Origin: Actinomycetes bacterium
GTDB taxonomy: Bacteria; Actinomycetota; Actinomycetes; S36-B12; UBA10799
Direction of reading: 5' to 3'
Length of the DNA: 8,944 nucleotides
Assembly (NCBI GenBank): GCA_029779995.1
Contig: JAKOZM010000361.1
Span: 1 to 8,944, forward strand
Shown one piece after another: positions 1 through 5,652 of this stretch (position 1 is its first letter; each line of letters opens with the position of its first letter). Position numbers and translations under genes: made by a program. The notes beneath the pieces are model-generated. The model had not been told where the DNA came from. It was given only the letters and a program-made list of their open reading frames with translations, and did no database searches.

Positions 1-52
1 CTCCGTGGCAGGAGACTCCAGCTCGGCTGGCGCGACGCTCATCGTGTCGAGG

Positions 53-1807
53 TCAGCGCGAGCGGAAACTGACCGTGGAGCTGTACCCCTTGGCGTATCC
101 GTCGAAAGGCTTCGACACGACACGGTAGGTGTAGCTCCCGTTCTTGACCGTCGGCAGGACACTGAAGCGGTAGGCACCATTGCGCTTGGTGGTGGTTTGT
201 CCCAGCGTCTGCCACTGGCCATCGACCAACCGCTGCCGCACGACTGTCACACCCTTGCGCGCGGGGCTGACTTCACCCTGCAGCCGCAGCTTCTGCCCGG
301 TGAAGGCGATGACGGCTGACTGCACGGAGACCGCGGCGCGCACCTTCGTGAGCAGAACTGCGCTGCGAGCCGCCTGCCGGGCTCCAGAGGCGGGCACATC
401 GATGCGCACCTTGGACGTCTTGGCGGGGGCGTAACTGAACACCGTGCGACCAGCCTTGGACACCTTCTTGGTGGCAACGGTCTGCCAACCGCCCTTACCG
501 ACGGGGTTGACCTGCAGGGCTGCCGAGCCACCACCGCTGGCTTTGCCGTCGACGGTCACCTGCGAGGTGAAGGAGCCTTTCTGCCCCTTGACGACGAACT
601 TCGGTGCGCCGATCTTCACAGCGGCCGTCTTGGGCGCCCCGGGCTGATCCTTGACCTGTCCGACCGCCTCGCGTACCGCCGGCCACTGATCTGCGGCCTC
701 CCCGCCAATGGTCCACAGCGCTGCACCGGCAAGCCCCTGCGAGCGCGCGACCCGCACCCGATCGGCGACCGACTTCGCATCGGCGAAGTAGGTGCGCCGA
801 TTCACGGTGCACTGCGTCATCTCACCCTTGGCGTTCAAACCTTTGTAGACGATGTCGTAGCTGACGCTCAGTTCCCCCGAAGAGGCGTCACGGCTGATCT
901 GATCGGGTGATACCCCGTCCTTGGCCAGCGACGACAGCGCACCGCCGGCGGTCATGGAGTAGTTCGAGTCGTTGATGTCCTGACCGACGGGGCACTTCCC
1001 GGTGGTGGCCACGTACCAATTCCGGCCGTAGACCGGAATCCCCAGTTGCACCTTCTCCTTGGCCATCTGAGTCGGGGCGAAAGCCGCCACCTTCTGCACC
1101 CATGGCAGTGGCGCGATCGGGCCGGGGCTGCCCACCGAATAGTCGTAAGCCATGATCCGCAGGAGGTCGATCGACGCGGCCATGCCCGCGTAGTCATAGA
1201 CCCAATAACCGCTGCTCGAGTCGTAGTCCGCGTCGTACATGGGAGGCACCGTGACGGCCAACGACTTCCCCTGCGCTTTGAGGGCTGCACCGAGTTCCTT
1301 GATGAAGGCCACCCAGTTCGGCCGGGTCGCGGCCCAACTCGACTGGCCATCGGTGAAGGCGAAGGTCTCGTAATCCAGATCGATGCCGTCATAGCCGTTG
1401 GTCAGCACCAGATCGACGATTTCCTGCACATGGGCGGTGCGCTTGGCCGGCGATGCCAAAGTTGCGGCCATCCGACCGCGACCGGACCCATCGGTGATCG
1501 ACGGCAGGATCTTCACACCCTGACCGCGCAATTTGGCCAGGGCCGCAGTCATCTGCACGGCAGACAGGTGGTCCTTGATGTAGACCTTGTTGCCGTCCCA
1601 GCGGGCATCGTGCCAGAACGGCGAGATGTCGCTGAATACGTCGGAGTTGGTGAGGAAGCTTGCGCTTGAGGTCTCCGTGGACCAGTACGGCAGCCAACCG
1701 GACATGAAACGGCGCGGCTCGTCGGCGGCGTGGGCCGGCGCGATGGCACCCATCGCTGTACATCCAGCCACGGCCGCAGCGGCCAGCACCGTAATCCGGC
1801 GCCCCAT
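53..1807 (-). CDS. Secreted GH18 family glycoside hydrolase with C-terminal beta-rich modules
   Basis: Predicted 584-residue exported glycosidase of family GH18 (chitinase / YaaH-SleL-like fold), acting on N-acetylglucosamine-containing polymers such as chitin or peptidoglycan. Residues 1-28 form a signal peptide (basic MGRR, alanine-rich core, AHA-AD cleavage site). VAGC at 13-16 also resembles a lipobox, so a lipoprotein is possible. The GH18 domain spans about 34-380: SGWLPYWS near the first strand, the catalytic DGIDLDYE motif at 140-147 (E147 the proton donor), IMAYDY at 218-223 and the late ALWTIGGE strand with W365. Residues about 395-584 hold two repeated beta-rich modules, each with a WQT motif, probably Ig-like stalk or wall-binding domains. 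I chose the ATG at 1807 because GGGAGG lies 4-5 nt upstream and the signal peptide starts there; the frame is open to 2086 but without signal-like sequence. Divergent from the carboxypeptidase gene. Substrate is inference. Confidence 0.9.
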   Translation of the reverse strand: MGRRITVLAAAAVAGCTAMGAIAPAHAADEPRRFMSGWLPYWSTETSSASFLTNSDVFSDISPFWHDARWDGNKVYIKDHLSAVQMTAALAKLRGQGVKILPSITDGSGRGRMAATLASPAKRTAHVQEIVDLVLTNGYDGIDLDYETFAFTDGQSSWAATRPNWVAFIKELGAALKAQGKSLAVTVPPMYDADYDSSSGYWVYDYAGMAASIDLLRIMAYDYSVGSPGPIAPLPWVQKVAAFAPTQMAKEKVQLGIPVYGRNWYVATTGKCPVGQDINDSNYSMTAGGALSSLAKDGVSPDQISRDASSGELSVSYDIVYKGLNAKGEMTQCTVNRRTYFADAKSVADRVRVARSQGLAGAALWTIGGEAADQWPAVREAVGQVKDQPGAPKTAAVKIGAPKFVVKGQKGSFTSQVTVDGKASGGGSAALQVNPVGKGGWQTVATKKVSKAGRTVFSYAPAKTSKVRIDVPASGARQAARSAVLLTKVRAAVSVQSAVIAFTGQKLRLQGEVSPARKGVTVVRQRLVDGQWQTLGQTTTKRNGAYRFSVLPTVKNGSYTYRVVSKPFDGYAKGYSSTVSFRSR

Positions 1808-1883
1808 GTTGCCTCCCCAGGCGGAGTTGTGTTGTCGATATCCCATCGGCACGAACCGCGCGGGATGTGAACTCGTCTTTCTC

Positions 1884-1912
1884 AGTGTAAGGGAGATGGC
1901 AACCCCTGACCA
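1884..1912 (-). promoter_or_regulatory. Possible sigma-70-type promoter for the GH18 gene
   Basis: On the minus strand, TGGTCA (1912-1907) and TACACT (1889-1884) are separated by 17 nt. Each hexamer matches about four of six consensus positions. A transcript from here would have a leader of about 70 nt before the GH18 start, ending in a clear Shine-Dalgarno sequence. This is pattern matching only. Confidence 0.3.
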
Positions 1913-1989
1913 CGTCCGTATTCCGGTCGTTATGAACGGGTTGCGGGTGCTTCCTGCAGGCACCGCGACACGAAATGTTAGGGGCGGGT

Positions 1990-1995
1990 TAACGT
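1990..1995 (+). promoter_or_regulatory. Putative -10 box for the carboxypeptidase gene, possibly leaderless
   Basis: TAACGT fits the TANNNT pattern and ends 8 nt before the ATG at 2004. There is no purine-rich Shine-Dalgarno sequence before that ATG. A start site at or just before the ATG would give a leaderless mRNA. No convincing -35 box is seen. Confidence 0.3.
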
Positions 1996-2003
1996 CTTGA
2001 ACC

Positions 2004-3377
2004 ATGCATCGTTTAGGCATCGTCAGCGCCACCTGTGCGGCCGCCCTGCTGGTCGCGACCCCGGTAGCAGCCGATAGCAGCACCACCCTGGCTCAGCGCG
2101 CCGATGCCGCGGCCGCGGCCGCCGCCAAGAAGAAGACGGCCTCCCGGGTCAGCAGCGCGAGGGCCAACGCCGCCATCTCGTTCTTGGTCCCATTGCGGAT
2201 CAGCAACCCTCGGATCGGCTCCAATTTCGGATTCCAGGTCCTCGACCCCGAGTCCGGGGAGGTGCTCTACGACCGGCAAGGCACGACGTCGATGCGCCCG
2301 GCTTCCAACATGAAGATCGTCACCGCGCTGAACGCCCTGCACGTGCTGGGCCCGATGACCCGCATGACGACCGACACCGTGGTGCCCGAGAAGGGTGAGG
2401 TGATCCTGCGCGGAGGCGGCGACACCACGCTGGGGACCGACGACCTCGCGGCGCTGGCCAACGACACCGCCGACTACCTCAGCAGCAAAGGCCTGTTGCC
2501 CGACCCCAAGCCCGGCCGCAAGAAGCGCCAACCAGTGCAGGTCTTCGTCGATGACTCCCTCTACGGCACGCCCAAGACCGGCCCCGGATGGACCTCGTCC
2601 TACCAGCCGTACATCGTCCGGCCGGTGCGCCCACTGGGCAGGTTGGGCGTTTACCGCTGGGACAGCGCACTGGAGGCAGGCGACGTCTTCGCCGCGGCCT
2701 TGCGCTCGGCCGGCGTGGCGGCCAAAGTGATCGGACACCAGGACGCCGCTGACGACGCGCCAGCTGCAGCCAGCGTGCAAGGCGACACGGTGGCGACCCA
2801 GGTCAAGTACATGCTGCAGGTCAGCGAGAACAACATCGCCGAGATGCTGTTCCGGCAGGTGGCGGTGCAGCGCGGGTATCCGGGTACATTCAAAGGCGGC
2901 CGGCTCGCGGCTGTGCAGACTCTGACGGAGCTGGGCCTGGACACCAAGGGCCTGCGCCTCAAGGACGGCAGTGGGGTGTCCCGTGACGACCGTCTGACAC
3001 CAAAACTGCTCACTGGAGCCCTGGGTCTGGCCCTAAAGACCACCAAGTTCCCGCAGTTCGAGACGTTCCTCCAGGCCCTGCCGGTGGGTGGGCGCAGCGG
3101 AACCCTGTCCGCCAGCACCGGGCGGTTCACGACGTGGCCGAGTCGCTGCGCGGCGGGCCGGGTCTTCGCCAAGACCGGAACGCTGTTCGACACCATCGGA
3201 CTGTCCGGGTACGTCTACGGTCAGGACGGCAAACTGAAGGTCTTCTCCGCGCTGGTCAATGACCGGCCGTCGCGCTACAGCCCGCTGTCGACCCGGCAGG
3301 CCGTCGACGGCCTCGTGGCGACGGTCAACGGCTGCTGGGGCCCGGACAGTAAGACCGGCCAGCCGCCTGCCCAGTAG
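2004..3377 (+). CDS. dacB: D-alanyl-D-alanine carboxypeptidase/endopeptidase, PBP4 (peptidase S13) family
   Basis: A 457-residue exported low-molecular-mass penicillin-binding protein that trims or cleaves D-Ala-containing peptidoglycan cross-links outside the membrane. The N-terminus has a signal peptide (about residues 1-24, ending PVAADS), followed by an unusual Ala/Lys-rich linker at 33-48. All three penicillin-binding motifs are present in order: SxxK as SNMK (S101 nucleophile, K104), SxN as SEN (274-276), and KTG (390-392, in AKTGTLFD). DGSGVSR at 321-327 is typical of the S13/DacB family. Length is close to the usual 450-490. The start is the ATG at 2004, the first that gives a signal peptide; no Shine-Dalgarno sequence is visible, so leaderless translation is likely. 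It is divergent from the GH18 hydrolase, consistent with shared roles in wall turnover, and its stop lies one base from the stop of the convergent IclR gene. Confidence 0.92.
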   Translation: MHRLGIVSATCAAALLVATPVAADSSTTLAQRADAAAAAAAKKKTASRVSSARANAAISFLVPLRISNPRIGSNFGFQVLDPESGEVLYDRQGTTSMRPASNMKIVTALNALHVLGPMTRMTTDTVVPEKGEVILRGGGDTTLGTDDLAALANDTADYLSSKGLLPDPKPGRKKRQPVQVFVDDSLYGTPKTGPGWTSSYQPYIVRPVRPLGRLGVYRWDSALEAGDVFAAALRSAGVAAKVIGHQDAADDAPAAASVQGDTVATQVKYMLQVSENNIAEMLFRQVAVQRGYPGTFKGGRLAAVQTLTELGLDTKGLRLKDGSGVSRDDRLTPKLLTGALGLALKTTKFPQFETFLQALPVGGRSGTLSASTGRFTTWPSRCAAGRVFAKTGTLFDTIGLSGYVYGQDGKLKVFSALVNDRPSRYSPLSTRQAVDGLVATVNGCWGPDSKTGQPPAQ

Positions 3378-3378
3378 G

Positions 3379-4008
3379 TCAGCGCAGCCGGGAAGCGATC
3401 GCATCCCGGGCCGCGAGCAACTCGCCAAGGACGCTGTCGTCGGGCGCCTGCAGGAGGTACAACCCGACGACCGCCTCGATGCCGGGCACGGAAAGTGCCG
3501 CTGCCGCCGACGCCGCCGAACCCGGCCCACGCGGTGGGCTGACCACCGGCCGACTGTCCCCGCGGCGCGCCAGCAGCACCGCCTGGCCGGCCGCACTGTC
3601 TTCCAGACCTGAGCGGGAACCGACGCGTACCCCGACGAACACATCGGCGCGCGGGGGTTCCGCCACGGCCACCACGACGAGCCCGTCGGCGCCGTCGGTG
3701 ATCGACAGATGGGCGGTCGAGGTCGTGGTGTCGGCCAGCCGGCGCAGCGGCGGCAGGGCAGCCTCCCGTAGCAGCGGCTGTACCTGCCGAGCCAAGCCGA
3801 CAAGGCCGAGCCCGACATGGCAACGGCCATCGGACGCCCGCCGCAGCAGAGCGTGCTTCTCCAAGGTGACCACCAGCCGATAGACGACGGTGCGGCCGAT
3901 CCCCAGCTGGCTGGCGATCTCACTGACCCGCAGACCCTCGGGATGATCGGCCAGCAGGGTGAGCAACGTGAGCCCCCGGTCCAGAGTCTGGGAGGTTTCC
4001 GCAGTCAT
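3379..4008 (-). CDS. IclR family transcriptional regulator with shortened effector domain
   Basis: Predicted 209-residue DNA-binding regulator. Residues about 5-60 form an IclR-type winged helix-turn-helix (TLDRGLTLLTLLADHPEGLRVSEIASQLGIGRT...VYRLVVTLEKHALL; the recognition helix lies around GIGRTVVYRLV). Residues about 70-209 match the IclR effector domain, including LRRLADTTTSTAHLSI, the conserved SAAGQAVLLA at 138-147 and a C-terminal IEAVVGLYLL strand. IclR proteins are usually about 240-280 residues. Here the stretch between the AAGQA motif and the last strands is much shorter and Pro/Gly/Ala-rich, so ligand binding may be altered or lost. I chose the ATG at 4008 with AAGGTGG 5 nt upstream. 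A GTG at 4017 in the same frame is the alternative, with GGAG only 3 nt away. Convergent with the carboxypeptidase gene, with a single base between stops and no terminator. Target genes are unknown. Confidence 0.85.
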   Translation of the reverse strand: MTAETSQTLDRGLTLLTLLADHPEGLRVSEIASQLGIGRTVVYRLVVTLEKHALLRRASDGRCHVGLGLVGLARQVQPLLREAALPPLRRLADTTTSTAHLSITDGADGLVVVAVAEPPRADVFVGVRVGSRSGLEDSAAGQAVLLARRGDSRPVVSPPRGPGSAASAAAALSVPGIEAVVGLYLLQAPDDSVLGELLAARDAIASRLR

Positions 4009-4114
4009 ACATCCCACCTTCTCCCCGAGAGCCTGGTTCGTAGTGCATGCGAGTTCGGAGTGTCGCCGAAGTCATCGTGGGGCATATATCCGGTTCGCGG
4101 AGTTTCAACCCCCG

Positions 4115-4390
4115 CTATTCGCTGTCGTTGTCTCGAGGTCCGGGCGCCAGCCCCTTGTAGATGGCCTCACAGGTCGGACAGACAGGGAAGCGTGACGGGT
4201 CACGACTGGGAACCCACACCTTGCCGCACAGGGCGATGACCGGCTCCCCCAGGACCGCGCTCTCGACGATCTTGTCCTTCTTGACGTAATGCGCGAAGCG
4301 CTCGTGATCTCCGGGCTCGGCCTGCGTCTGCTCTTCGACAAGGGTGTCGCCAGACAGGTCCGGGCTTTCCAGGGGTGTGCCATCAGCCAT
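4115..4390 (-). CDS. DUF3039 domain-containing protein
   Basis: A 91-residue small protein of the actinobacterial DUF3039 family, function unknown. The acidic N-terminal tail (about 1-30) precedes the conserved core: HERFAHYVKKDK at 29-40, VIALCGKVWVP at 51-61, and the RFPVCPTCEAIYKGL segment at 67-81. C55, C71 and C74 with H29 or H34 could make a small metal site; that is inference from spacing. The start at 4390 has no Shine-Dalgarno sequence, but TAAACT ends 6 nt before the ATG, so the mRNA is probably leaderless. A second in-frame ATG lies at 4383. The gene lies upstream of the IclR gene on the same strand, with 106 nt between its stop and the chosen IclR ATG, so read-through is possible. 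Its promoter overlaps a CRP-like palindrome. Confidence 0.88.
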   Translation of the reverse strand: MADGTPLESPDLSGDTLVEEQTQAEPGDHERFAHYVKKDKIVESAVLGEPVIALCGKVWVPSRDPSRFPVCPTCEAIYKGLAPGPRDNDSE

Positions 4391-4396
4391 GGCAGG

Positions 4397-4402
4397 AGTT
4401 TA
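4397..4402 (-). promoter_or_regulatory. -10 element of a likely leaderless promoter for the DUF3039 gene
   Basis: TAAACT (minus strand) fits TANNNT. Six nt separate it from the ATG at 4390, which puts the expected transcription start on the A of the ATG. No Shine-Dalgarno sequence precedes the start codon. No good -35 hexamer is visible 17-18 nt further upstream, which could mean activator dependence or an extended -10 mechanism. Confidence 0.5.
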
Positions 4403-4418
4403 CGTGATGCACATCACA
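4403..4418. promoter_or_regulatory. CRP/GlxR-like palindromic operator
   Basis: On the minus strand the site reads TGTGATGTGCATCACG, matching the CRP/GlxR pattern TGTGA-N6-TCACA at nine of ten half-site positions. The inner GTGAT-N4-ATCAC is perfectly symmetric. It directly abuts the -10 box of the DUF3039 gene, so a bound protein would sit in the promoter spacer and most likely repress that gene. It also lies about 355 nt upstream of the whiB gene and could act on both. Confidence 0.5.
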
Positions 4419-4491
4419 GAGATAGCACCGCCATGATGACGCAGCGTTAATCCCGGAGTTATACCTACGAGTTTCGGTCAGGAGCACAACC

Positions 4492-4530
4492 GTGACGGTG
4501 TGTATTCACCCGCCCCGGGTCACCCCATAA
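4492..4530 (+). CDS. Possible 12-residue upstream ORF (leader peptide) before whiB
   Basis: GTG-initiated mini-ORF encoding MTVCIHPPRVTP. It is preceded by AGGAG at 4480-4484 with an ideal 7-nt spacing, the strongest unassigned Shine-Dalgarno sequence in the region. There is no homology I can recognise. It would be transcribed only from a promoter further upstream than the TTGACG/CATAAT candidate. Chance occurrence is quite possible. Confidence 0.22.
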   Translation: MTVCIHPPRVTP

Positions 4531-4543
4531 GGAGTACGGCTGA

Positions 4544-4574
4544 TTGACGGAAAGGTGGTTACTCTGCGCATAAT
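4544..4574 (+). promoter_or_regulatory. Possible promoter for whiB
   Basis: TTGACG (4544-4549) and CATAAT (4569-4574) each match five of six consensus positions, but the spacer is 19 nt, longer than the usual 17. Transcription would start near 4581, just ahead of the three hairpins. Weak to moderate support. Confidence 0.35.
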
Positions 4575-4597
4575 GCCTGTGAACGAAGTCCACAGAT

Positions 4598-4615
4598 ATC
4601 ATCCGAACGGATGAT
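4598..4615. repeat. Inverted repeat 1 in whiB leader (operator-like)
   Basis: ATCATCCG, two A residues, then CGGATGAT: eight perfectly complementary base pairs around a 2-nt centre. The tight centre suits a dimeric regulator's operator better than an RNA hairpin. It lies about 20-35 nt downstream of the candidate -10 box, where a bound repressor could block transcription. Confidence 0.55.
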
Positions 4616-4620
4616 GCCTG

Positions 4621-4644
4621 GCACGCTCACGCTGAGTAGCGTGC
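4621..4644. repeat. Inverted repeat 2 in whiB leader, with alternative pairings
   Basis: GCACGCT at 4621-4627 and CACGCT at 4628-4633 are adjacent copies, and both can pair with AGCGTGC/AGCGTG at 4638-4644. One pairing gives a 7-bp stem with a 10-nt loop, the other a 6-bp stem with a GAGT tetraloop. The two forms exclude each other. Confidence 0.5.
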
Positions 4645-4652
4645 AAGGCGTG

Positions 4653-4690
4653 GTTCCGGCGGAGACATGCATGTCTCCGCCGCCCGGAAC
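4653..4690. repeat. Inverted repeat 3: long palindrome in whiB leader
   Basis: A perfect 26-nt palindrome at 4657-4682 has half-site CGGCGGAGACATG and its exact complement with no spacer. It is extended by GTTCC (4653-4657) pairing with GGAAC (4686-4690) across a small bulge. As RNA this is a long GC-rich hairpin some 80 nt before the whiB start. No U-tract follows it, so a classical terminator is unlikely. Confidence 0.75.
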
Positions 4691-4772
4691 TGCATGGAGG
4701 GGACACCGCTGACCGACCCCGGTGAGCGGCCGTCGCCGGTCTTAGGGGGCCGGCCGATTGGAGAGGGATTAG

Positions 4773-5147
4773 ATGCCACAGCAGCCTCTGTCACAGGTGC
4801 CCGCGGATGCAACGTGGGACTGGCAAGAAGTCGGCGCGTGCCGCGAAGCTGATCCGGAGTTGTTCTTCCACCCGCAGAACGAACGTGGCCTTGCCCGTTT
4901 GCGCCGGGATCGCGCTGCCAAAGCCGTCTGCTCGAAATGTGACGTGCGCATTGACTGCGCTGACTACGCCATCCGCGCCCGCGAACCGTACGGTGTCTGG
5001 GGCGGTCTCACAGAAGAAGAACGCGAGCGCGTGTACGTGCGCATCACCCTGGCCCAGTTCCCCCGGCAGCGCGGCGAAGGAGCAGTGGCCGCCGCCGACG
5101 AGATCTCGCAGGCCGTCTCCCCGGCAGCCCTCGGCGTCGTCTCCTGA
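4773..5147 (+). CDS. WhiB family iron-sulfur transcriptional regulator (WhiD/WhiB3-like)
   Basis: A 124-residue WhiB protein. The family binds a redox- and NO-sensitive [4Fe-4S] cluster and regulates transcription through the primary sigma factor. The four cluster cysteines are C23, C53, C56 and C62 (C-X29-C-X2-C-X5-C). They are followed by the GVWGG turn at 83-87 and an ERERVYVR basic segment. The N-terminus (WDWQEVGACR), the FFHP-x-NERG-x-AR stretch and EPYGVWGGLTEEER most resemble the WhiD/WhiB3 subgroup, linked in other actinomycetes to spore-septum maturation or redox homeostasis; subgroup assignment is from memory of family sequences. After about residue 100 there is a short variable tail without recognisable motifs. 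The ATG at 4773 has AGAGGG 5 nt upstream. The gene is monocistronic: a long structured leader precedes it and a strong terminator follows 13 nt after the stop. Confidence 0.94.
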   Translation: MPQQPLSQVPADATWDWQEVGACREADPELFFHPQNERGLARLRRDRAAKAVCSKCDVRIDCADYAIRAREPYGVWGGLTEEERERVYVRITLAQFPRQRGEGAVAAADEISQAVSPAALGVVS

Positions 5148-5160
5148 CACTTCTTGCTCG

Positions 5161-5204
5161 AACACCGTCCTGGTCCTGGTTGGGCCTGGGCGGTGTTTGT
5201 GTTT
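5161..5204 (+). terminator. Rho-independent terminator of whiB
   Basis: AACACCG at 5161-5167 pairs with CGGTGTT at 5191-5197. Inner pairing continues (TCC/GGG, GGTCC/GGGCC with wobbles) to a roughly 16-bp stem with one mismatch and a TGGTT loop, followed by the T-rich tail TGTGTTT. It starts 13 nt after the whiB stop. The minus-strand membrane protein gene ends just beyond it, so it may serve both directions. Confidence 0.8.
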
Positions 5205-5212
5205 CACGAGGT

Positions 5213-5413
5213 TCACCCCCCGTTGGCATCCATCTCGCGCAGGATGGCCCGGTAGGCCCGGAACGCGACAAACGTGGCGCCCGCCAGCAGGATCGCCATC
5301 AGCCCCAGCACCAAGTTCCCCGCGCCATAGGCGCTGATCCCCAGCCACACGGCGCCGACGGCACACATCGCGGCCAGGAACATCAACACATTGCTCTTCG
5401 CAGCCGGGCTCAT
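5213..5413 (-). CDS. Small two-helix membrane protein, function unknown
   Basis: A 66-residue hydrophobic protein with two predicted transmembrane helices at about residues 8-29 and 33-53, joined by a short Gly-containing turn. A basic, amphipathic tail (FRAYRAILREMD) follows. No family is recognised and no function is proposed. The chosen ATG at 5413 has no Shine-Dalgarno sequence, but TACTGT (minus strand, 5426-5421) ends 7 nt before it, suggesting leaderless expression. A GTG at 5422 in frame is the alternative (69 residues), but it overlaps that -10 box. The gene faces the whiB gene tail to tail across the terminator and reads in the same direction as the transporter further right, with a large hairpin between them. 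Confidence 0.7.
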   Translation of the reverse strand: MSPAAKSNVLMFLAAMCAVGAVWLGISAYGAGNLVLGLMAILLAGATFVAFRAYRAILREMDANGG

Positions 5414-5420
5414 GGGGGTC

Positions 5421-5426
5421 ACAGTA
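5421..5426 (-). promoter_or_regulatory. Putative -10 box of the small membrane protein gene
   Basis: TACTGT on the minus strand fits TANNNT and is 7 nt from the ATG at 5413. No Shine-Dalgarno sequence is present, and no -35 box is clear. Confidence 0.35.
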
Positions 5427-5505
5427 TCGGGGCTTCGTAAACAAATGCGGGATCAGAAACCGACCGTTGGCGAACGCCTGCCACCGGCCCCTTTTCGGCG
5501 AAGCC

Positions 5506-5537
5506 GTTGTCCTTCGGCGACGCGTTCCAGGGACAAC
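5506..5537. repeat. Interrupted inverted repeat in the non-coding gap
   Basis: GTTGTCC (5506-5512) and GGACAAC (5531-5537) are exact complements separated by 18 nt. A direct repeat TTCGGCGA occurs twice nearby (5494-5501 and 5513-5520). Together they occupy the otherwise featureless gap at 5427-5597. They may be an operator for the membrane protein gene, or chance. Confidence 0.3.
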
Positions 5538-5597
5538 AACGCCGGCACGCCCAAGCCGATCGCAGTCGTTACGTCCCGGCCCCACACCCACCAATGC

Positions 5598-5635
5598 ACG
5601 GTGCCCCCACCCGCGCTCGCGGATGGGGGCACCGT
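5598..5635 (-). terminator. Long hairpin downstream of the transporter gene, probable terminator
   Basis: ACGGTGCCCCCA and TGGGGGCACCGT, plus inner CCGCG/CGCGG, form an 18-bp stem with a single mismatch and a 2-nt loop. It begins 17 nt after the transporter stop on the minus strand. The following minus-strand bases (GCATTGG) are not a U-tract, so it could instead be a transcript-stabilising or bidirectional hairpin. Confidence 0.65.
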
Positions 5636-5652
5636 CATGTGCCTCGGGAGAA

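Larger units (their letters stand above)
4391..4772. other. 382-nt intergenic region between DUF3039 and whiB genes
   Basis: No gene of normal size is supported here. From left to right it holds the DUF3039 -10 box and the CRP-like site, a short 12-codon ORF with a good Shine-Dalgarno sequence (4492-4530), a possible promoter (4544-4574), three consecutive inverted repeats (4598-4690), and the Shine-Dalgarno sequence of whiB (GGAGAGGG, 5 nt before the ATG). If the promoter is right, whiB has a leader of about 190 nt. Confidence 0.6.

Noticed and set aside
1..52. Short stretch left of the GH18 stop
   Set aside because: Too short to judge; no gene end, terminator or repeat can be supported.
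1046..1669. Plus-strand ORF (207 codons) opposite the GH18 gene
   Set aside because: It is antisense to the catalytic domain, with no motif and no ribosome binding site.
1808..2086. N-terminal extension of the GH18 protein by 93 residues
   Set aside because: It would bury the signal peptide in the middle of the protein and overlap the start of the divergent carboxypeptidase gene. The ATG at 1807 has its own Shine-Dalgarno sequence.
2013..2780. Minus-strand ORF (255 codons) opposite the carboxypeptidase gene
   Set aside because: It is fully antisense to a gene with all three penicillin-binding motifs and has no recognisable domain or Shine-Dalgarno sequence.
4667..4852. Plus-strand ORF of 61 codons starting in the palindrome and overlapping whiB
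   Set aside because: It overlaps the whiB start in another frame, begins inside a hairpin and has no family match.
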